From Candidatus Colimonas fimequi (GTDB taxonomy: Bacteria > Bacillota > Clostridia > Peptostreptococcales > Anaerovoracaceae): DNA of 11,504 bases. The notes beneath the pieces were generated by a model. That model made no database searches, was not told the DNA's origin, and saw nothing but the letters and a program-made list of their open reading frames with translations. The position numbers and the translations under genes are program-made. Location: positions 1 through 11,504 of the forward strand of contig JAGHTQ010000170.1 of the NCBI GenBank assembly GCA_018065295.1, read 5' to 3'. Shown piece by piece: positions 7,359-11,504 of the stretch; position 1 is the stretch's first letter, and every line of letters begins with the position of its first letter.

Positions 7359-8099
7359 TCATACGCGTGGGATTACGAACGTGTTTAGCAAAGCACGGAA
7401 AGCGGAAGAGTTCTTGACATCCTTTGGATAAGTGACAAGCAGACTCTCGTGGCTAACTAGGCCATTGTGGGTGTAGGCGATAAATTTCTCGCCGACTTTA
7501 TCGCGATATTCTTTGTGGTGGATGAATCCTAAATGTTCATGAATGATAATGCTTCCGTCGGCCATAAACAGTGTGAAGTCAGGATAGTAAGTCTTGTATA
7601 GACGTCCGTTGTATTCAGTGGTGCCAGTGACTCCCGTCAGTTCAGTTACATCCAGTCGGAAACCTTTCTCGTATTGATAAGGGATTCCAAGCAGTTCATA
7701 TAAATCACCCCACATTTTCTCCGCCATATTTCGAACCATAATTCCTCCATTAGTGGAATATCGCAGTTCTTCCCGTTTGTATGGGTTTTCGCTCTGTTTG
7801 CCATTTGCTTCGATTTGCTGCGGAGTCCAGGTGGTTTCGCTAATATTGAGCTTGGCCATGGCCAGTTTGTCTACACATTTCTGGATTTTATCGTAAGCTG
7901 GATCTTCAGCAAGAATCTCCAGCATTTCTTTTATAATTGAATGCTCACGATCTAGAAGTTTATGTCGTTTTTTGAGGTATCGTTTACGAGCTAGCTTCTT
8001 AATTAAATCAACTTCGCGAGATATTCCCTGCTGGGCATCCTTGGTCGAATGGAAAATTATGGATATTATATAAATACCAAATTCTTCCAATAAGGTCAA
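7359..8099 (-). CDS. PD-(D/E)XK nuclease-like protein of unknown function, start uncertain
   Basis: This is a 246-residue protein if it starts at TTG 8099. The N-terminal half is basic and probably helical (IKKLARKRYLKKRHKLLDRE, about 33-52). The C-terminal half resembles a restriction-endonuclease-like fold: GIMVRNMAEKM (119-129), YPDFTLF with Asp174, then GSIIIHEHLG with Glu188, and YRDKVGEKFIAYTHNG. I recall similar uncharacterised proteins in Lachnospiraceae and other Clostridia with YPDFT...WEH-G cores. The usual Lys after the Glu is not in place (L190); Lys201 or Lys205 might substitute. No ribosome site precedes the TTG. The frame stays open upstream to a TAG at 8168-8166, and a promoter-like pair lies inside the ORF. 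The start is therefore unsure and the gene may be N-terminally degraded. It borders the TAATAG array. Confidence 0.6.
   Translation of the reverse strand: MTLLEEFGIYIISIIFHSTKDAQQGISREVDLIKKLARKRYLKKRHKLLDREHSIIKEMLEILAEDPAYDKIQKCVDKLAMAKLNISETTWTPQQIEANGKQSENPYKREELRYSTNGGIMVRNMAEKMWGDLYELLGIPYQYEKGFRLDVTELTGVTGTTEYNGRLYKTYYPDFTLFMADGSIIIHEHLGFIHHKEYRDKVGEKFIAYTHNGLVSHESLLVTYPKDVKNSSAFRALLNTFVIPRV
8065..8093 (-). promoter_or_regulatory. Promoter-like pair inside the 5' end of the PD-(D/E)XK-like ORF
   Basis: On the minus strand TTATTG (8093-8088) and TATAAT (8070-8065) are 17 bp apart. The -10 is perfect and the -35 matches three of six. If real, the transcript would begin inside the annotated ORF and the true start codon would lie further downstream, though no well-placed ATG with a ribosome site is seen there. 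Confidence 0.35.
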
Positions 8100-8131
8100 G
8101 AGGTAATGTGCTTCCAGGGCTGAAGAGCGCC

Positions 8132-8475
8132 AATAATAGGGGATGCGCTCGAAGCGTGTGCAAAACTATTACGTGGAGTCTTTGCATAATAGATTTTGTT
8201 GGATTTAGGGCAGGCGAACTATTATTGGCTGGGGAGGCGTAATAGATATTTATCGAAGACGAAGAAAAAACTATTATAGCGGGGCGAAATTCAATGAGAA
8301 AAAGCGAAATTCTGGCGTTTGAAATGGAGCGATAATAGGTTTTGATTAGAGAGAATTAAATATGTATTACGGCGTAGTGAGCAATAATAGATTATAGGCA
8401 CAGGAGAAAGAGAAATATATTATAGCTAGAAGATGAATAATAGGTTGTGCCGAACCAAACGAGATTTATGTATTA
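8132..8475. repeat. Phased array of alternating TAATAG/CTATTA motifs, 52-53 bp period, no known class
   Basis: TAATAG occurs at 8134, 8187, 8240 and again at 8333, 8385, 8438. Its inverse CTATTA occurs at 8166, 8219, 8271, and five-of-six versions (GTATTA, ATATTA, GTATTA) at 8364, 8417, 8470. Each TAATAG is followed after 25-26 bp by the inverse motif, and within a block the next TAATAG comes exactly 15 bp later. Two blocks of three units result, each with a 52-53 bp period. The 15- and 26-bp intervals differ from unit to unit. Read in one orientation, the 12 sites share flanks close to GC-R-A-TAATAG-R-TT. Stop codons on both strands argue against coding. It may be a multi-site protein-binding array or a template for a structured RNA; no known element is matched. 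Confidence 0.8.
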
Positions 8476-8611
8476 TATGGAAGTTGACGCAGAATGAAGG
8501 ACATCAAGAGCGCGAAAAACGCAGGCAACTATGCAAAACATATTGCGCGCGAGCGACATAATAAGCTAAAATATATCCGTATGTATAAAAAATGAAACAG
8601 GAGGGCATGAA
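8476..8611 (+). promoter_or_regulatory. Leader region of the aminotransferase gene, weak promoter candidate
   Basis: No gene is seen here. TTGCGC (8543-8548) and TAAAAT (8567-8572) are 18 bp apart and could be a promoter. AGGAGG (8599-8604) lies 7 nt before the ATG. A stretch near 8530-8565 (ATGCAAAACATATTG ... CATAATAAG) resembles one unit of the upstream array (8157-8192) but is out of register with it. Confidence 0.35.
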
Positions 8612-9790
8612 ATGCCAACATTAAGTAAGAGAGTAGGAACATTCACAGATTCAGTAATCCGTAGAATGACAAGAATTAGTGACGAACATGGTGCAATCAA
8701 TCTTTCACAGGGCTTCCCTGATTTTGATCCACCTAAGGCACTTATGGATAGACTTGCAGAAGTAGCATATGAAGGACCTCACCAGTATTCAGTAACTTAC
8801 GGTGACCCTAACATCCTCAATGCTATTGCTAAGAAGGCTGGAAGAACAATGCAGATGGACATCGATCCTGATACAGAAATCTGCGTTACTTGCGGCGGTA
8901 CAGAGTCAATGATGGCTACAATGATGACTATCGTTAACCCTGGTGATAAGGTAATGGTATTCTCACCATTCTATGAGAACTATGGTGCAGATGCTATTCT
9001 GTCAGGAGCAGAGCCAATCTACATCCCACTGGTTCCACCAGAATATCCAGTAAACCTGGAACTGATCGAAGAAGGCTTCAAGCAGGGCGCTAAGGCAATC
9101 GTTATCTGTAACCCATCAAACCCATGCGGTAAGGTATTCACTCGCGATGAACTCATGGCAATCGGCGAACTTTGCCTGAAGTATGATGCATTCGCAGTAA
9201 CTGACGAAGTATACGAACATCTGGTATATGCACCAGCTGTACACACTCACATGGCTTCACTGCCAGGTATGAGAGACCATACAATCACTTGCAACTCACT
9301 CTCCAAGACTTACTCAATCACTGGCTGGAGACTGGGATACGTTATCGCACCTGCAGACGTTATCGAAGGTATCCGTAAGGTTCATGACTTCCTTACAGTA
9401 GGCGCACCAGCACCACTTCAGGAAGCAGCATGCGCAGGCCTTAACATGCCAGAATCATACTATGAAGAACTGAACAAGATTTACCATGAGAAGAGAGATT
9501 ACTTCCTGGCAGGTCTCGATAAGGTTGGCCTTAAGCACAACGTACCAGAAGGTACATACTTCGTAATGGTAGACATCAGTGATTTCCTGGCTCTGCCACA
9601 GTTCGAAGGCATGACTGACCTGGAATTCTGCGAATGGCTCATCATCAACACTGGTGTTGCAGCAGTTCCTGGTTCAAGCTTCTTCAGAGAAGAAGTTAAC
9701 AACCTGATCAGATTCCATTTCGCTCGTCAGAAGGATACACTTGATGAAGTTATCAAGAGACTGGGCAAACTGCAGGATCTGCTCAAGTAA
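8612..9790 (+). CDS. PLP-dependent class I aminotransferase
   Basis: This is a 392-residue fold-type I aminotransferase. The PLP-anchoring Lys232 lies in NSLSKTYSITGWRLGY, with NPSNPCG at 167-173 (PLP/substrate Asn), TDEVY at 197-201 (Asp198 for the pyridine nitrogen), and Arg367 in LIRFHFA as the expected carboxylate-binding Arg. The N-terminal INLSQGFPDFDPP and QYSVTYG motifs are those of the group with methionine, kynurenine and aromatic aminotransferases (E. coli YbdL-like). The substrate cannot be fixed from sequence. It moves an amino group from an amino acid to a 2-oxoacid in the cytoplasm. It is preceded by AGGAGG with a 7-nt spacer, and ends 10 bp before a strong terminator, so it is probably a single-gene transcript. 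Confidence 0.92.
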   Translation: MPTLSKRVGTFTDSVIRRMTRISDEHGAINLSQGFPDFDPPKALMDRLAEVAYEGPHQYSVTYGDPNILNAIAKKAGRTMQMDIDPDTEICVTCGGTESMMATMMTIVNPGDKVMVFSPFYENYGADAILSGAEPIYIPLVPPEYPVNLELIEEGFKQGAKAIVICNPSNPCGKVFTRDELMAIGELCLKYDAFAVTDEVYEHLVYAPAVHTHMASLPGMRDHTITCNSLSKTYSITGWRLGYVIAPADVIEGIRKVHDFLTVGAPAPLQEAACAGLNMPESYYEELNKIYHEKRDYFLAGLDKVGLKHNVPEGTYFVMVDISDFLALPQFEGMTDLEFCEWLIINTGVAAVPGSSFFREEVNNLIRFHFARQKDTLDEVIKRLGKLQDLLK

Positions 9791-9800
9791 GATATAAACA

Positions 9801-9829
9801 GGGTGTTGCACCGAGCAACACCCTTTCTT
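9801..9829 (+). terminator. Rho-independent terminator of the aminotransferase gene
   Basis: GGGTGTTGC (9801-9809) pairs perfectly with GCAACACCC (9815-9823) around a 5-nt loop and is followed by TTTCTT. Only 28 bp separate it from the next ATG, so the downstream gene is either read through or has a promoter that overlaps this site. Confidence 0.9.
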
Positions 9830-9851
9830 CACATATAAGGGAGGTATTAGA

Positions 9852-10721
9852 ATGAAGACAGTTGGATTTATCGGCGTAGGAATCATGGGCAAGTCCATGG
9901 TTAGAAATCTCATGAAGAATGGATTTGAAGTGCACATTTTCGCAAGAACTCGTGCAAAGGTTGAGGAGGTCATCTCAGAGGACGCTATCTTCCACGAAAC
10001 AATAGCTGAGTGTGCAGCAGATAGAGACGTTGTCATCACATGCGTTGGTTATCCATCTGACGTTGAAGACGTATACTTCGGCGATGATAGAATCATCGCT
10101 AATGCTAAGAAGGGCGCTTTGCTTATCGATATGTCTACAACTGATCCATCACTGGAAGAGAGAATTGCAGCAGCTGCTGAAGATGTCGGTCTTAGATTCC
10201 TGGACGCTCCGGTAACAGGCGGTGATAGAGGTGCTAAGGCGGGTACACTTTCAATCCTGGTTGGCGGCAATGACAAGAGCGACTTCGATGACGCTATGGA
10301 TCTTTTTGAAGCCATGGGCAAAAATATCACATACTACGGCAAGGCTGGATGTGGTCAGCACGCTAAGCTGGCTAACCAGATTATGCAGGGCTCAATTATG
10401 TCAGCCATCTGCGAAGGCTTATCATATGCTAAGGCCATGGGCCTGGATCTTGACGTATTCATGACAGGGGCCAAGGGCGGCGCTGGTCAGAATGCACTGC
10501 TGGAATCATACGGCCCAAGAATCAAAACTGGCGACTTCGCACCGGGATTCTTTATTGACTTCTTCATCAAGGACATGGGACTTGGATATAACGCAGCTAA
10601 GGAGAGCGGCCTTGAACTTTCATCACTGAAGCTGGCTATGGACCACTACAAGGAGCTGAGCGAAGCGGGTCACGGACTTGACGGTATGCAGTACCTGATC
10701 AACTACTACAAGTGGGACTAG
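9852..10721 (+). CDS. NAD(P)-dependent beta-hydroxyacid dehydrogenase (3-hydroxyisobutyrate dehydrogenase family)
   Basis: This 289-residue member of the beta-hydroxyacid dehydrogenase family has a Rossmann glycine motif at 5-16 (GFIGVGIMGKSM). The substrate-loop signature is at 117-139 (FLDAPVTGGDRGAKAGTLSILVGG region), and the catalytic-lysine motif at 166-176 (GCGQHAKLANQ) places the catalytic Lys at 172. After the second strand the chain reads FARTRAKVEE. The lack of an acidic residue there and the Arg residues point to NADP(H), as in glyoxylate/succinic semialdehyde reductases, but this is inference. Possible substrates include 3-hydroxyisobutyrate, tartronate semialdehyde, succinic semialdehyde or 2-(hydroxymethyl)glutarate. 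GGAGGT lies 6 nt before the ATG. It follows the aminotransferase terminator by 22 bp, and no clear promoter is seen in that gap. Confidence 0.9.
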   Translation: MKTVGFIGVGIMGKSMVRNLMKNGFEVHIFARTRAKVEEVISEDAIFHETIAECAADRDVVITCVGYPSDVEDVYFGDDRIIANAKKGALLIDMSTTDPSLEERIAAAAEDVGLRFLDAPVTGGDRGAKAGTLSILVGGNDKSDFDDAMDLFEAMGKNITYYGKAGCGQHAKLANQIMQGSIMSAICEGLSYAKAMGLDLDVFMTGAKGGAGQNALLESYGPRIKTGDFAPGFFIDFFIKDMGLGYNAAKESGLELSSLKLAMDHYKELSEAGHGLDGMQYLINYYKWD

Positions 10722-10748
10722 CCGACTAAGCTGAATAGAAACTGAGAT

Positions 10749-10775
10749 AAACGAGTGGCAATCACCACTCGTTTT
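10749..10775 (+). terminator. Rho-independent terminator of the dehydrogenase gene
   Basis: AAACGAGTGG (10749-10758) pairs with CCACTCGTTT (10765-10774) around CAATCA. The T-run forms part of the stem's 3' arm and continues to 10775, followed by ATTAT. Confidence 0.88.
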
Positions 10776-10814
10776 ATTATGCAAATCATATGGCGGTGCT
10801 AGGGAATATATGGG

Positions 10815-10843
10815 TTGTAATGTGGACTAATCGGGTATATAAT
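10815..10843 (+). promoter_or_regulatory. Sigma-A type promoter of the serine acetyltransferase gene
   Basis: TTGTAA (10815-10820) and TATAAT (10838-10843) are separated by exactly 17 bp. The -10 box is perfect. The leader to the ATG is about 35-40 nt, too short for a T-box or S-box riboswitch, so any cysteine control would have to act at the DNA level or on the enzyme. Confidence 0.78.
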
Positions 10844-10885
10844 TCATACATAACTGACACTAAGACAATCAGGAAGGTACTTTCA

Positions 10886-11504
10886 ATGAGTAGATACAAT
10901 GCAGAATCCGAGGTTAAGAACGTTGTTAAGCGTCTGCTCGGTGATTATCAAGGAAGCAAATACATAGATCAGATTAATATGTTCGACAAGCCTGACAAGG
11001 ACGAGGTTGTTGAACTGGTTAACAGAATGCTCCAGCTGGTTTTCCCTGGATATTTCAGAGACAAGACTCTTAAGCTCTATAATGCAGATATCCAGATGGC
11101 AGCCCTCGCTGAAGATGCATTCTATAGACTGGACAAGCAGGTAGCGTTAGCGCTGCAGTTCAATAGAGATGGAGCTATACTCACACCACTTGAAGCTGAA
11201 GAGAAGGCTCATTTTATTACTAAGAAATTCTTTGAGAAACTTCCTCAGATTCGTGAATATGTTGATACAGACCTGCAGGCTGCATTCGACGGCGACCCTG
11301 CAGCAGGAAGTAAGGAAGAAGTTATTCTGGCTTACCCTGGCATGCTGGCTATTACAGTAGCTAGACTTGCCCACGAGCTCTATCTGATGAAGGTTCCTGT
11401 ACTACCAAGAATGATGACAGAAATCGCGCATACTCAGACTGGTACTGATATTCATCCAGGTGCAACAATCGGCAAGTATTTCTTCATCGACCACTGCACA
11501 GGCG
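10886..11504 (+). CDS. epsC: Serine O-acetyltransferase, N-terminal part (cut by window edge)
   Basis: The first 206 residues of a serine acetyltransferase are visible. This enzyme makes O-acetyl-L-serine from serine and acetyl-CoA for cysteine synthesis. An all-helical N-terminal domain of about 180 residues, longer than in E. coli CysE, is typical of the EpsC group. Landmarks are DPAAGSKEEVILAYPG (137-152), LAHELY with His163, and the start of the left-handed beta-helix, GTDIHPGATIG (186-196), followed by FFIDHCTG with Asp202 and His203, the usual catalytic pair position. The hexapeptide repeats and C-terminus lie beyond the right edge. AGGAAGG is 7-8 nt upstream of the ATG and a clear promoter precedes it. 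Confidence 0.92.
   Translation, partial: MSRYNAESEVKNVVKRLLGDYQGSKYIDQINMFDKPDKDEVVELVNRMLQLVFPGYFRDKTLKLYNADIQMAALAEDAFYRLDKQVALALQFNRDGAILTPLEAEEKAHFITKKFFEKLPQIREYVDTDLQAAFDGDPAAGSKEEVILAYPGMLAITVARLAHELYLMKVPVLPRMMTEIAHTQTGTDIHPGATIGKYFFIDHCTG

Noticed and set aside
8132..8245. Coding sequence continuing through the array
   Set aside because: TAATAG and CTATTA place stop codons in several frames on both strands, and the 53-bp period is not a multiple of three.
8132..8475. Ordinary CRISPR array
   Set aside because: The 27-bp units share only their terminal hexamers; the inner 15 bp differ in every unit, and no cas gene is in the window.
8132..8475. Tandem promoters, because the motif contains ATAAT-like -10 cores
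   Set aside because: No matching -35 boxes were seen about 17 bp upstream of the cores I checked, and alternating orientation at fixed 15/26 bp gaps is not promoter-like.
8132..8475. Chain of RNA hairpins formed by CUAUUA and UAAUAG
   Set aside because: Pairing is possible over both the 15- and the 26-nt gaps, but stems are only 5-6 A/U-rich pairs. In block 2 the outer pair is lost without a compensating change. Kept only as a minor alternative.
10722..10885. T-box or S-box riboswitch before the serine acetyltransferase
   Set aside because: The predicted promoter leaves a leader of about 40 nt, too short, and no second terminator or specifier-like structure is seen.

Overview
The window looks like chromosomal DNA from an anaerobic, low-to-moderate GC Firmicute of the Clostridia. 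The grounds are strong AGGAGG ribosome binding sites, compact terminators with T-runs, and a butyryl-CoA-dehydrogenase/EtfB/EtfA gene set of the clostridial type. The neighbours also resemble clostridial families: a YbhJ-like aconitase-superfamily hydratase, a long EpsC-type serine acetyltransferase and an NADH diphosphatase. I cannot name the species from sequence alone.

Left part (1-4817, minus strand): one tightly packed operon is transcribed right to left as bcd - etfB - etfA - MFS transporter - NAD(+) diphosphatase (cut by the window edge). Gaps are 12 to 24 bp and the last pair overlaps by ATGA. It couples an acyl-CoA dehydrogenase to its electron-transfer flavoprotein and adds a drug/proton-antiporter-like exporter and a nudix enzyme. 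The EtfA has Gly where the family normally has a flavin-contacting Arg. A short intergenic region (4818-5005) with a good promoter and two dyads separates this operon from the divergent hydratase gene (5006-7291). That gene is an aconitase-superfamily enzyme with all three Fe-S cysteines present, and it ends at a strong terminator.

Middle (7359-8611): a minus-strand gene encodes a PD-(D/E)XK-like protein with an unclear start. Next to it lies a 512-bp intergenic stretch with no convincing gene. This stretch holds the most unusual thing in the window. The hexamer TAATAG and its reverse complement CTATTA alternate with near-exact geometry (N26, N15, N26, N15 and so on). They form two blocks of three units with a 52-53 bp period, and the sequence between the hexamers differs in every unit. 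The spacings of 21, 31-32 and 52-53 bp are 2, 3 and 5 helical turns, so all sites face the same side of the DNA. The pattern has the outline of a CRISPR array (27 + 26 bp) but is not one. I do not recognise it as a described element.

Right part (8612-11504, plus strand): three genes follow, separated by terminators. They are a class I aminotransferase, a beta-hydroxyacid dehydrogenase and a partial serine O-acetyltransferase with its own good promoter. The aminotransferase, the dehydrogenase, the hydratase and the acyl-CoA dehydrogenase would fit amino-acid or hydroxy-acid fermentation. A single shared pathway is only an inference.
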